NCBI GenBank assembly: GCA_003427395.1
Contig: BFEA01000072.1
Span: 3,526,137-3,584,450, forward strand
DNA from: Chara braunii
Taxonomy: Eukaryota; Streptophyta; Charophyceae; Charales; Characeae
Length of the DNA stretch: 58,314 nt
Direction: 5' to 3'
Part shown: piece after piece, positions 11,698 to 22,734 of the stretch
Position numbering within the stretch: position 1 is the first letter of the stretch
Layout of the letters: each line of letters starts with the position of its first letter
Position numbers and translations under genes: made by a program
Notes under the pieces: model-generated
Seen by the model: only the letters and a program-made list of their open reading frames with translations
The model's database searches: none
Told to the model about the DNA's origin: nothing

Positions 11698-12951
11698 TCA
11701 CACTTCGGGGCGTCTAAACTTCCGGGTCTTTTCCAATCCTTCTGACGTGGCATCCAAAAAGCGAGCCTCGGTTGGGATCTTATCGACCCGACACAAGGGG
11801 CATAGCCACGACTTACTATCAGTTCGATATTGGATGCACGAGCCATGGCCTCGTGCGGCACACTGTCGACACCGAACCCACTGCCACGTGCCTTCAAACA
11901 ATACGAAGGCCGTCTTTGGCCGATCTTCCTCCTTAACCTGAATGTGATGGAAGTCATGCCGGATATCAAACTTACTAAAATAATTAGCACACCCAATTTC
12001 ATCCAGCAAATCATCAATCCGGGGGAGAGGATACACATCTTTAATCGTGATTTTATTCAGTTTGCGATAATCGATGCATATGCGGATTGATACGTTCTTC
12101 TTTGGTACCAACACTACTGAAAATGACCATGGCCCAGTGGCAGGCTCAATCCAACCGCTTGCTTCGAATTTTCGAATTCGTTCGAGAGTCTTTTGTCGTT
12201 CTATCAGGGAGTAGCGGTAGGGCTTGCAGTGAATTGGGGAATGATTTCCTGTCTGAGTTTCGTGTTGAATGACCAACGAAAAACCGATTTCAATATCCGT
12301 TACACTAATTCCTCCTTGATATTCCATTAGAATGGCCGCAATCAAGCGATGAATCTCATCAAGTACGTACTGTGGAACGTGTAATTCGAAAAGTTGATCC
12401 CAGATCCGTACGTCGACCTGCTTCGTGCGTGCTTGTTTCGCCACATCGGGCGGTGGCGTAGAGATAAACGAATGGTCCGATCGCCAGAAGAACATCGTGG
12501 CCATCATCAGTGCGTCTTATTCCAGGATGGCCACGTGTCCCTCTGGGGTGATCCCATCATAGATATTTTGCCAAGGTACGGTTTTAGTTGCGATTTTTAC
12601 TCCGAGCTCGTCTAACTCGGCCTCGAGACGCCCAGGGGGTTCCAGAGAGCTGGCCTCCACCCCTAGACGTAACAGTCGTACTTCCTTTGCGGGTGTCAAC
12701 AGGGACTTCGGTAGATCTGTGATATCGCAGTAGTGCTTTTTGTCGTTGTATCGGGCGAGGAAAGGGGAGTTTCCTTCGTCTTTTTGAGGGGGTTCCAAAT
12801 AATCGACCATCCTCGAGATATGTATGAGGGGTTCACCCCAAATCATCGCCTTGGTCCTTTGGATATTCGGACTGGTTAGATGCATTGTTCTTGCGATCGT
12901 TCTGGGCGGCGGGTAATGAATGCGCTGTCGTGCTAGCTTCAAAATTTCCAA
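11698..12951 (-). pseudogene. gypsy reverse transcriptase, catalytic core deleted
   Basis: The frame continues from the protease with a TAA at 12517-12519. Recognisable RT blocks are YRYSLIERQKTLERIRKF, GWIEPATGPWSFSVVLVPKK, RICIDYRKLNKITIKDVYPLPRI and FSKFDIRHDFHHIQ; the Asp of FDIRHD is the first catalytic residue. After KTAFVLFEGTWQWV (equivalent to the usual GT-x-EW block) the sequence jumps, near 11885, to a Cys-rich stretch (CRQC..HGSC..CPLC) leading into integrase. The YxDD motif, thumb and RNase H are absent. This copy cannot reverse transcribe. Confidence 0.88.
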
Positions 12952-12978
12952 ATCATTTTTGTCATTGCTATCCGCACT

Positions 12979-13811
12979 TTATGATGATTCATTGTCTGCA
13001 GAGTCTTCCCAAGTAATCATACGAAGAGTCCCCGCTATCATTGGCGAAACTCGCGGGACTGCGTTGATGGTAGTACGAAGAGTTAGTCTCATACGTACAA
13101 CATACTGCTTTCCCCCCGTATTTCGGAGGATGATTGACCGTCGCTCAAAATCCAAGTTTGCTCGCAATGCGACAAGAGCGGGGAGGCCGAAAAGAACATC
13201 GTAGGTATTAACGTCTAATACTACGACATCTCCTAGCGCATGCACCTTTCCTAATCGAAAAGCGACATTGGTCATTCTTACCGCTGTTTTAATATTTTCT
13301 TCATCTGCTGATACGAGCTGATCTTTTTCCGAAAGCATAATCTGATAGTTTCTCCTACCTGCCTTCTCGACTACTCGCAACAAAATAGCCAGAACGGCAG
13401 CTCCGGAATCAATGATTGCATTGTACGGAATTCCCCATATTTCAATATCGCATTCTGCAGATTTCTAGGGGATAGGTTTGATCCGTAGGAAATTATTGTC
13501 TTTCTGTATTAGTCCTACCCGAATTGGATCTGACGTGCCCACCGCATTTTCATCTGGCGTGGGGCTTTTAACCTTTATGTTCGGTGTTCGAGCAAGGGCG
13601 AATCGTTTCCGATTCGCCTTGGAGTGTTGTAACATCCGCTTATTAGCCTGTTCAGAGATCGAGAGCAAATGGTCGATCGGAAGTGGAATCCGATGGTCCA
13701 AAGCTCGGACGATGTTCAACACATCAATTTCCCTAGTGACGAAGGTGGGTCCTCCCGACTTCATCTCTCCTGGAGAAGGTCGCCACTCCGCCACTTCCTT
13801 CTGTTCCGGCG
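12979..13811 (-). pseudogene. gypsy aspartic protease region
   Basis: A minus-strand frame in register with RT. The retropepsin active-site motif IIDSGA is encoded near 13400-13417, followed by hydrophobic strands such as VVVLDVNTYDVLFGLPALV, typical of Ty3 proteases. A TAG at 13465-13467 splits it from an upstream segment (13468-13811, ..VAEWRPSPGEMKSG..) that links gag to protease, and a TAA at 12979-12981 ends it before RT. The enzyme would cut the gag-pol polyprotein. It is non-functional here because of the stops. Confidence 0.8.
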
Positions 13812-13922
13812 CTACCGTCTTCCCCCGAACATAACGCACCCTCATTTTGGCTGTATCTGACCGAGAATATAGCTTGTATACATTCACTTTTGGGGTGCGT
13901 TATGTTCGGGGGAAGACGGTAG
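13812..13922. mobile_element. 111-bp hairpin element (family copy M5)
   Basis: An inverted repeat running from CTACCGTCTTCCCCCGAAC to its complement ending GAAGACGGTAG, with arms of about 32 bases. It has the same ends and nearly the same size as four elements at 55.7-57.4 kb, and its interior (GGCTGTATCTGACC) resembles theirs. It sits at the gag-protease junction, so it moved in after the gypsy element formed, or arrived with it. No target-site duplication is obvious. Its class (MITE or foldback) is inferred from the hairpin structure and dispersal. Confidence 0.75.
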
Positions 13923-15285
13923 TCTGATTGTTCCAATCATTCCAAGTCTCGGATAACCAAGCGACACGTATTGGTCCAACGGGATGAGCTTAGCAGCTTC
14001 TTCCGCGGAAGCTAACGTGCTTCTGCCACCTTCCATTTCCTCCATCAAAGCTCCTACCCGTCCGGGTCCGTTAGCGATGGGGGCTGCTGCCATGGGTGCG
14101 ACCACAACTCGTTGTTGCGGGGGCCTGTGGGGGCAATCAAGGGCTAGATGCCCTGGCTGATGGCATGCATAACATACGCTCAGATTGTTTGCGGCTCCCA
14201 CAAGACCAGGCGCCGGGGCTAGCCCTTGTTGGATTGGAGGGGCGCGTACTGCGATGGGCCGCATGTTCCTCATCATAGCTTCCAATCGAGCATTATGCTC
14301 CCATTGTTCCTTTTTGCTTTCTTGGATCAGACTAATTAGCGTTTTGGTCAATTCGAATATGGCGGTTGATTCATTCGATCGTACGGGATTCTCGATTGGT
14401 GGTGGGGGTGCCATCATTACGGGTGCTGGCGCCCCAGGAACAGGGACACTCGTGATTACACTCGGAACCGGTCGTTTAGGGGCTATATATTCCATGTAGG
14501 TGACAGGTCCTGACACAAACCCCATGTTTTCAAACTTGTTTTGCAACGCCGCCAGCTCAGCTCTTGCCCTGGCGAGTTCGGACGAATCCCCTTCCTTAGA
14601 ATAGTCTTCCCCTTCCAGGAAGTTCGCCGCGAACTTTCGTTCCATCTCCTCTGCAGCGGCCATGATCTGTTGCAGCGTGTGATTGATGGGGGATAACTGT
14701 TTTCGCAGTTTCGCCCTTATCGTCTGACTGCGGAATCCGTCTATAAACAGATCTCTCCCTACTTGCTCGCCTCGCTCAGTTTTCACAAACATTCGATAGA
14801 ACCGGTTTCGATACTCTGCAATGGATTCGAGAGGTTTTTGAACTATGTCCTTGATCATGTAGAGCGCTTGCTCTGGATGGACATAATCGAATCGATTCAA
14901 AAAATCTCGCTCGAAGGTCGGGAGATCCACCCATACATAGGTACTGAACCAATGATGAGCGTCCCCTCCTAGTCAAGCGGGAATATTTACCTGAGCTTCG
15001 TTATCGTCATACTATTGTGCCCTGAGCGTGGCTAACCATGCTCCTGCATGTGCAGGATCAAACAGATAGAGATCAGGTGACGTCATGGGAGCCCGTGCAC
15101 GTGGGGCGGGTTGATTAGGATTTTGTTTTTTATTAGCATTCTGCTGCTGGGGATTCGGATTCTGAGGATTAGCGTTCATGTTGGCTACCCGACAATTGGC
15201 CGATCTACTCCTAGTAACGACGGGGTCGCGTCTATGTGCGTTCCAGGGTCGAGATCGCCCTCGGTTAGCCAGATCGCTCAATTAT
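13923..15285 (-). pseudogene. gypsy gag
   Basis: The minus-strand frame shows a capsid-like region (FERDFLNRFDYVHPEQALY, SIAEYRNRFYRMF) matching the retrotransposon gag core. A coiled, Ala-rich segment and a Pro-rich linker follow, then one zinc knuckle CYACHQPGHLALDC (CX2CX4HX4C), which binds the element RNA. The N terminus (15015-15281, Asn/Gln/Pro-rich) is in the same frame but separated by TAG at 15012-15014 and TGA at 14973-14975. No ATG is seen at the N-terminal end. The last codons run into the hairpin insertion. Gag forms the particle that packages RNA; here it is broken. Confidence 0.9.
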
Positions 15286-15320
15286 CGTGCTATCAATCCT
15301 AAAACCCGGCCACGTGTCGG

Positions 15321-15332
15321 GCTCTGATACCA
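15321..15332 (-). other. Primer binding site, initiator Met tRNA type
   Basis: The minus strand reads TGGTATCAGAGC, the standard plant retroelement PBS complementary to the 3' end of initiator methionine tRNA. It directly follows the 5' LTR in element orientation and precedes gag by about 40 bases. Relative to the other LTR's outer end, roughly a dozen terminal bases appear lost at the LTR/PBS junction. Confidence 0.9.
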
Positions 15333-17779
15333 ACCTCATGCCCAGCGCGACTTCCTGATCGGAGTAGGATGTGGGCCTGGAAGTGCGAAAAGGGGTGTGC
15401 CAAGGATTTTTGGGAAAGTGGGGGTGGAGTCCCAGGCCATAACTAAGATCTTCTGTGGCAGGGTTTTTTGGGGGCACGAGTGCAATTTGGCGGAGAGGGC
15501 GGGCCGCCTCTGGTCATAAAGCAGATGGCATGCGCAGGTTATTCAAGGTCGGGCGAGCCATTGGTTTCGAGGATGACGGTTCGCTGGAAGGTCCCTCCGG
15601 AATGGGTGGGGTTCCGAGGAGTCGAGCCGTCGGAAGTTGCCACGTGGCGCCGGTCGTCGTGCGTTCGGGTTAGGCCTTCAGGATTCCGGGGTCCTCTGGT
15701 TACCGCGTCGTCAACAATTTCCGCAAGGCATGCTGAGCCAGTATGGGGCTATGACCTCCCACGGGACGACGCTGAGTTGGTGATACGGGAAAAAAAGACG
15801 GAAGGGAGGGAAGTTGGTGGAGATAACGACGAATACGGGGTAGGTGAAGTAGTGGGTGTGGTCCTGCGTGGGGAAATCAGAGCACCGAGGGTCACTAGTG
15901 GTGGCGCAGTGAAACTCCCTAGGACAGTCGATTCTCGGTCAGGCAAGGATATCTTTGTCGGAGGATTTCATCTATCCAAGGGGTGAAGTAGTCCGGGTTG
16001 TACAACAACGACTCTGAGATCTTTGAGCGTGTCATTATGTCATCGCAGAGCTACGGGATGTCTAAGGGCGGGTCTGTGCCGAGTGCGATCACCTCGTGCG
16101 AGCACGTGCGGGTTGCACAAATCGAGTTGCGCTTACACGTGTTCGCACGGGATGACTGCTCCGTCGCAGACCCCGGTTGACAGTATTCAATCAGACAGTA
16201 CTTCTGCAATCGGTGATTCTTTTGGATTTGACGAATCGACGCCCGGGGGTACGTGTAAATGCGCAGATCAAGTCGCATTTACTCGTGCCCTCGCGCGGCA
16301 TTCACGAGGCCAGACATTCGATTGCCTAATCACTCCGTACTTTTCGAGCATGCAAGATGCAACTACCACTACAGTTCAATCAAAAAATAAACAAAAATGG
16401 AAACAACATTGACGACTACTATGCCAAATTCCTACCCTTCATACGAGTACATCAAGACGAGAAACAAAAAGCAAGGATCGGGCACCAAGATCCGCAAACA
16501 GACATAACATCTATTCATCCATTCATTCGACAACACACACAGTATATCTGAGATGGAAAATCGCAAGGACAAGTGTGAGCCAAACCCAAGTCCTGGTTCT
16601 GAAAAACAAAAAAACGAGCAAATCACCCGGAGCCGAAATCACAATTTATATACACGAGAGAGGAGGGAGAAAAGATAAAAGAAACAGCAAATCCGCGTCC
16701 ATCAACCTCAACTCCCTCTTCCTCTCTCTCCTTCTCCGATGCGGACAGTCCGTCGTCGCACACCAATCCACGAAGTCGTCACCCCGCTTAGTCCTCTAGC
16801 ACCCATCAGGTTCGCTCGCGCCCACAGTCCATCGTGGCCCGTGTCAACCCCACGCGTTTGGCACCAGCTCGTCGAGTCGCCCGACTCCCACTCTACTCAC
16901 CTCTTACTTCGCTTGTGTGCCGCCCCTCTCTGATCGCGCAACCCCGAGCTTCCAATAGCTGGTTAAGAGAGCTAACTAATCGCGTTGCCGGAATTGATAG
17001 TGTGCATGCATGCGCGAAGAACACGGAATTACAAGGACTCAGAAGGAAGATTAGAGAAGGAACGCCTACGCTCTGCATGGCCCAATCACGGCGTGGGGGA
17101 CGTAGCCGCTCTCCACGCATCGATCCGATCATGCAGCCCGCGGGGCTGCCCAGACACAGCAAGAGAAGACGAGAGCGGGAAAGACGAAGCACAAGAAGAA
17201 AAGATACAGTTACAATGGCGCCCGCCCAAAATTACAGGTACACGCACGATTAAAGGCGCCGACTGATCAGAATTCCGTTGCAGCCGCATAAGAAAGCGCG
17301 TAAGCAAAAGGCGTCGTGCGGCAAAAGAAAGTCCTAATTACAAAATTTTCTAAATTTCTATCAAATGCGAAAAAAAGCAAAAAGCGCAAACTCTGAAAAG
17401 AAAGTCCGAAATTCCGAGAGCCATCGGGGCTCGACAAAATTCAAAAAGAAAGAAAAAAAATAAATAAAGCAAATTCCCGCACGATGTTCTACGCCCCAAA
17501 TTCCAAAACCAAAACAAAAGAAACGACGTCAACAGTTATTAATCGCGCGCACGGCGGCGCATCGCAGACACAACCAATCAATCAATCGTTCGTCCTGGGA
17601 CTCACCCGACCCTGAACCCAACCATCCGAAAAAAGGCGACTAAAAAAACGAAGAAACGAGGGCACCGATGCAATTTCCTTCCAATCCCGATAACCCGTAA
17701 TTGGCTTAACCTTCCCAACTTAGGACCCCTCATTGCACTCGCGCAAAAAATCGCGTGCCGCAGAACTTGGTTCGTCACA
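15333..17779 (-). repeat. 5' LTR of the gypsy element (2447 bp)
   Basis: It matches 6061-8040 along its length, apart from substitutions, small indels and an extra 466-bp segment (15500-15965). The outer boundary at 17779 (..TTCGTCACA) is followed by GTGT and resumed LINE coding sequence. The extra segment lies within an open frame on the plus strand (15468-15986). Confidence 0.9.
15500..15965. other. 466-bp segment present in only one LTR
   Basis: The LTRs match up to GGCGGAGAGGG (6240 / 15499) and again from TTTCATCTATCC (6241 / 15966); only the right LTR has the intervening 466 bases. The short repeat GGAG lies at both edges, so either a deletion in the left LTR or an insertion in the right is possible. 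The segment has blocks (CTCCCACGGGACGACG, AGAGCACCGAG) also found near 45590 and 45689, in an LTR-like region elsewhere in the window. That suggests it is ancestral LTR sequence lost from the left copy. Confidence 0.7.
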
Positions 17780-18160
17780 GTGTGGGCCCATGCCATGAGA
17801 CCCGGGTCGGCAGGGGTGGCGGTTTGGATACCCCCCGAATTCAGGCTTCAAATGGTACACTGTGCAGTGGACGAGAACGAGGGGCGATCGGTATCGGTTC
17901 TCGGAATGCTAGAGCTTGAACTGCTCTGCATCCTTAAAGTTTGCATATACTCGTCCAATACGTTGAGGGAGAGGAGGACCTTTTTGGAGGGAATGGGACC
18001 ACGGTTACCAGAGGGGATCCTCTTTGTAGTGGCCGGTGACTTCAATGCAGCCCCAGACCGCTGGTTAGACAGGTGGGGCCCCCACACATTGTCTACATTC
18101 GCCATAGAGGCAGATGAGCAGATGATAGTAGATTTATGTGACTCCCTCTCCATTTTTTAA
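17780..18160 (+). pseudogene. LINE ORF2 endonuclease domain, C-terminal part
   Basis: It continues the domain cut at 6060. The frame reads ..WAHAMRPGSAGVAVWIPPEF at the junction, then LFVVAGDFNAAPDRWLDR, the conserved GDFN motif of LINE endonucleases. It ends ..LCDSLSIF with a stop, and the next residues (HPTDHTFTS) in a broken frame match the usual end of the domain. The enzyme would nick the target site. Inactive through the insertion and stops. Confidence 0.85.
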
Positions 18161-19911
18161 ACCTTCCGTCGACTCCATCCTACAGACCATACCTTCACAT
18201 CCCTAAGGGATAGCAATCTAGGGAGACATCAAAATCCCGTATTGATCTGATTTTGTTTTTCAAAGACCTGGAAGGCACCCTACTATGGGCGACAATTATC
18301 CCTCGTAGTCCGTACCCAGGATTGGATTATAAGACATGTGGAATTATTCTTATGATGCACAAGAGGCTCAACCAAATTCCCAATTTCTACAAGCTTAACA
18401 CCTCACTTATGAAGGATCATTAATTCATACAACTTATCTGTGACACATGGCAGTTCTGGCGCCAACAGAACGACCATTTTGATTCACACCAGGAATGGTT
18501 TAATAGTGGTCTTCTTTTTCCTGCTAAGAAATGTAAGGATTTTTTCAAGGACAGAGTAACGCAGCGACACCGACAGGAAATGGATTTACAGATGGAACTC
18601 CTTAGCCTCGAATCCTAGGCAGCATCACAAGACCAAATAGAGACCATCCGGCGATTTAAGAACCAATTGCTGCAGTTTGCCTAGTATAGATGGCAAGGTG
18701 TCAAAGTCCGAGGAAAACTGACAAAGTTTACCAAAGAAGCTACAATGGACACCCATTTCTTTAGTATGGTGACTATGCACGCTCGCCGGACAGTCATCGA
18801 CGCCCTCTTCAACCCTGAGAAAGGGGAAGAAGTCATTGCCACAAACACACCTCACTGCACGTTGATCACCAAAAACTTTTTTAAGAATCTTTACACCTCA
18901 GAAGTTCAATATCCAGACGGAGCGGAAAGGCGGCAGGACCTGGAGGATTTATTTTGCCCCATGGTCAAACGTTTATCTTCGCAGCAAAGAGAGGAGATGG
19001 AAAGACCATTAGTCAAGGAAGAGATCTGAACAACACTCCTCCAAATGGAAGAGGGGAAGACACCTGGAATTGACGGACTCCCTAAAGAATTATGGAAAAG
19101 CATGTGGATGAACCTTAGCGTTGACTTATGGGAATATTATTAAGGGATCTGGGAAGAGGGGGAGATAAGAGATGTGGTGGGGAGGGGGGTGTTATCTCTG
19201 TTGCACAAAAAGAGGGATAAAATTAACCTTAGGAACTACAAACCTATTACACTTCTCACAGTGGTATATAAAATGTTGGCGAAGGTCCTGGCAAACCGGA
19301 TGGCGACGGTCCTGGAAGACATCATCCACCTGACGCAGACCGACTTCATGGTCATCCTTCTGGTTAACGAGGTCCTCCATCTTTCACAACATAGAAAAAC
19401 CGATGCAGCTATCATCTTTATAATTTTTGAAAAAACATACGATCATGTTGATTGGTTTTTCCTCGACCGGTGTCTGGACAAAATAAACTTTCGACCATCC
19501 TTCCGGCGCGGGATCAAGATTTTGCATAACAATGCCACCACTTATGTACAGGTAGATGACTCTGTGGCATCTCAGTTCCCCCTCCAGAGATCAGTCAGAC
19601 AAGGGGACCCGATTGCCCCCTTTCTCTTCTTTGTTATAATGGAAGCCTTGTCAACTAACTCGAGGCACAATAAAGATGTCAAACGAATTCAACTAGCAAG
19701 GATCCCGGAAGAGGCAGTCCCGATATGCTCGTTGTTTGCCGACGACCTAACCATCTTGATGGAGGCAAGGGCGAGTAACATGGAGGAGGTTCGTTCCCTA
19801 ATGGATCGCTTCTGCCGTCTTTTTGATATGGCGGTGAACCGGGGACAGAAGACAGTTAGTTGGTGGTTACACCACCAAGGGGGCAGACCGCCAGAAGTGC
19901 CACACATATGA
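18161..19911 (+). pseudogene. LINE ORF2 reverse transcriptase
   Basis: Coding blocks appear in several frames: KFTKEATMDTHFFSMV (18718 on), a stop at about 19027, then GKTPGIDGLPKELW. A 245-codon frame at 19174-19911 contains LRNYKPITLLTVVYKMLAKVL, FEKTYDHVDW (the first catalytic Asp), VRQGDPIAPFLFF and CSLFADDLTIL (the FADD catalytic motif). These are the standard non-LTR RT blocks. The catalytic residues survive, but stops (TAG near 18675, TGA near 19027, TAA near 19141) and frameshifts kill it. After about 19850 the frame is lost. Confidence 0.9.
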
Positions 19912-20043
19912 TGGTTACCCCCAGAGGCGCCGCTGAGGGTGTTGAAAGCCTCGTGGCTCCAAGAGGAAGGCCAACCTCGAATGACGAGTGGATTATGCCC
20001 CCCGCACTGACTAAACCGCAAACATGGAACAATAAGCACACTC

Positions 20044-20914
20044 CCTGGTGATCAATAATGTGGTGTTGGCATCTCTATGGTATAAATCGGTGTTGTAGCC
20101 CCTCACCAAACACGGGCTCAGAGCGCTTAAGAAATAGTTGGCAGTCTTTTTATGGAGAGGGGACAACCGACTTCCACAGGTAATTAGTAGAGTGGCGTGA
20201 GACTCGATCATTCAGCCTAAAACTAGAGGTGGTTTGAAGATAGTAGTTGATCCTGCGACCCAACTCCAACCCCTCACCATACGATGGATCCAGAGGCTCA
20301 TTTTTGTACCCTCTTCCCCTTAGGTCCCTCTGGCCTTGGCATAAATTGCGGACCTTGCCCCTGGTACCCACCCTCAAATCGACACATTGGTATGGCTAAA
20401 GGACAAATATTGGTGCATCCCGCGCAAGTATAGGAATGAGGCACCAGTGGAAGAGCATTGGCCGCCCCTTTTGAAGGCATGAAGAAAGCTTCCTCTGCCT
20501 TCTAAACCGACCCCTGACAGGTGGGAAGAAGTGTACAGACAACCCCTCTTTGGTAACGAGTGGATCACCGACACCCAAGGTCGAGTAAGGTGTAGCCCTG
20601 ATCCTCCGTGAAAGGGTTGGGTGAAGCATGGGGTGCTACGGGTAGGGGATTTGTGGGATGCTAAGGCCAAAGATTGGAAGAGTATTGACAAAATGAGAGG
20701 GTGGCTGCAGTACTACCACCACACAGAAAAGATGCTAGAAAAACTGATAGAGGGTCTTCCTCTGGCATGGTACGCCATTCTGAGGAAGGACCCCCAGCTG
20801 GAGGAAGGAGACTGGGTGGGTCTAAACAGGGAAAAGGATCGGATTGGAAGGCTCCACCTAGTGGGAAAGAAAGAAATGTTGGTGGAGTTCTATACAATAG
20901 GAAGAGAGGATTGA
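20044..20914 (+). pseudogene. LINE ORF2 post-RT connection region
   Basis: The translation in one main frame (VINNVVLASLWY.., FLWRGDN, DRWEEVYRQPLFGNEWITD, GWVKHGVLRVGDLWD, WYAILRKDP) has many stops. It aligns residue by residue with the better-preserved fragment at 37339-38348, so the two belong to one LINE family. It lies between the RT and the zinc-finger end. Confidence 0.8.
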
Positions 20915-21130
20915 CTAATCGAGAGTAGGCCGCCCTTTGAGTGGAGGAAAAAAAGTGAGGCGTATCGTACCAGGGTATTGGAGGGGGACATACGATGGAA
21001 GGCGTACAAGCCGGATACCCCGATTGCAAAACTGCCCCTAGACCCGGGAGAATGGAAATGACTTCAAAATAGTAGAGGAGGTAAAGGGAGAGGAAGACCA
21101 CAGAAAGGAGTACAACTACCAAACCTAAAG

Positions 21131-21951
21131 GTGAAGTCATCGTATAGGATGCTAAGGAGCAGGAGATGCCTCCGAAATGTGGTGGAGGACAGGTGGCAAC
21201 GCCACCTGAACGTGGACAGGGGCCTGCTCAGACCCATAAGATGGTTCTACCAGAACAAACTACGACATGCAAAAATCTCCGCACTACAGTTACAAATAGC
21301 CCACCGCTATTTGCCCACCAACGACTGGCTGATTGACCACACCCGGCTAGAACAACAAGGGCTCGTACTGCCATGGTGCAAAAGATGCACACATACCTTC
21401 CCTCTGCATGAGAGACCCGAGACGGTGAAACACATCTTCATGCAATGCCCCTCAACAGTACTTCTATGGCGGTGGTGGGACAGGAGTTGGCGGCAGATGT
21501 TCCCAGACTCGCCATGTTGGGACACTGCCCAGACATCTAAGAAAATGTGTATGAAGAAAATCTCTTACGCCTGGGCAGACGATCCATCCTATGGGTTATC
21601 TGGTGGAGGAGGTTTGTTCTGGAAATGGAAGGAGCTCGAGTGGAGGAAGGAGAGGTAACGGAACACCTCAAGCAACTAGTGCAGTCAGAGATCATAATCC
21701 ACTGACAGAAGGCGAGATAAAAAATGGACACAATGCATTTCAAGGGAGATGTCGATCGGATCATCTCCTGGTTCTGCAAGGAGTGGCTTGGAGGGAAGAG
21801 AGGTGGGTGGATAATAAGAGTGGCGTGGTCAGAAGACGAGCACAAAGAAGAGGAGGAAGGGATTCCCCAGAGGGATATGACACGGGACTACAAGCTACAT
21901 TTTCATGACTGGACGACCATCGGCCCCGGTTTTCCCCTCAAACCCGCGTAG
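21131..21951 (+). pseudogene. LINE ORF2 C-terminal zinc-finger region
   Basis: A 175-codon frame includes KLRHAKISALQLQIAHRYL and WCKRCTHTFPLHERPETVKH followed by IFMQCP. This is the Cys-Cys-His-Cys finger that commonly ends plant LINE ORF2 proteins and binds nucleic acid. After 21658 the product continues in another frame to about 21951 (..WTTIGPGFPLKPA). It is inactive because upstream coding is broken. Confidence 0.8.
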
Positions 21952-22010
21952 GACTTTGGGGACCCTTTCCCCCACCACTCGTTGTCATTAACAGAGATCA
22001 TACAAGAGGG

Positions 22011-22730
22011 GGAATAGCGACAACTCAATTCATCTTATAATTTCTCTTAATTCTCTTATGTTGGTGAGTTATCCTTATGAGATTCAGGAGGTACACTTAG
22101 CCTGGTTCTCAACATAGGTACCAAACCAGCAGGTAGTACAGTTAGTGTAGTCAGCATAGCCAGAGCCTGTTGGAAGGAGGGCCAGGGAGCAGACAGGGAT
22201 CGCTGGTGTCCCCCATAGGCCCTGGCTGGGCCCTGGCCTTGAGCCTCATTTCTAAGCATGCAGGATAGACAGTGATGGGATGTTGGACCCGGTTTCCAGC
22301 AGGTGATGCTCCCCACCAATAGATGGAGCAGCCGCTGGCAAAGCCTCAATCCCAGTGGTTCTCTTACCACCACCGGGATAGAGACCTTGCACAAGGGTCT
22401 TTTTGGAGGGAGGGAGGGAGGGGGGGGGGGGGGAACTCAAAGATGAGTTAGTTTCAATAATCTGTGTTTTCTGCGGATAATTGCTATTCGATCCTTGAGT
22501 CCTTCATATTTGAGCAGGATAGGAGGGACTCTAGACACGGTCTTCAACATTAAAAAAAAAAAAACAAGATTTTCCCAAACCCTTCAGATCTCATGCATTC
22601 AGACACTCAAACATGCAAAAAAAACAAAAGAAAGATGCCAAAAAGAGTTGTGTTTGATGAAAAGAGTGCGTTCGGCTGGTAGGCAGCCGCTTGACAATGG
22701 GTCGCACTGGCATCCCGAAGGAATGCTCTG
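22011..22730. other. Possible LINE 3' region and spacer
   Basis: No gene is seen. There is a G-run at about 22421-22432 after GGGAGG repeats, and an A-run at 22552-22564 that could be a LINE tail. The sequence from about 22690 shows the first phrases of the palindrome array. Confidence 0.4.
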
Positions 22731-22734
22731 CGGT

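Larger units (their letters stand above)
6061..17779 (-). mobile_element. Ty3/gypsy LTR retrotransposon, minus strand, defective
   Basis: Long terminal repeats lie at 6061-8040 (3' LTR in element orientation) and 15333-17779 (5' LTR). The outer ends read TGTGAC..GTCACA on the plus strand. The bases flanking the element, GTGT at 6057-6060 and GTGT at 17780-17783, form a 4-bp target-site duplication. On the minus strand the internal order is PBS, gag with a zinc knuckle, aspartic protease, reverse transcriptase, integrase and an extra ORF. PR-RT-IN order is diagnostic of Ty3/gypsy. It is defective: the RT catalytic core and RNase H are missing, there are at least six in-frame stops, and a 111-bp hairpin sits between gag and protease. 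The two LTRs are visibly diverged and differ by a 466-bp segment, so the insertion is not recent. Confidence 0.92.
4885..22010 (+). mobile_element. Decayed LINE retrotransposon, split by a gypsy insertion
   Basis: This is a non-LTR retrotransposon in plus orientation. Its order is ORF1-like sequence (4885-5732), the start of an apurinic endonuclease domain (about 5869-6060), an 11.7-kb foreign LTR element, the rest of the endonuclease (17780-18160), reverse transcriptase (about 18700-19911), a connection region (20044-20914) and a zinc-finger C terminus (about 21131-21951). Many stops and frameshifts make it inactive. The reading frame runs directly across the insertion when 6061-17779 plus one 4-bp repeat is removed, so LINE and gypsy pieces are one nested pair. 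The 3' end is uncertain: the last recognisable coding is near 21951, and an A-run at 22552-22564 could be the tail. A second family member lies at 37339-38348. Confidence 0.85.
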
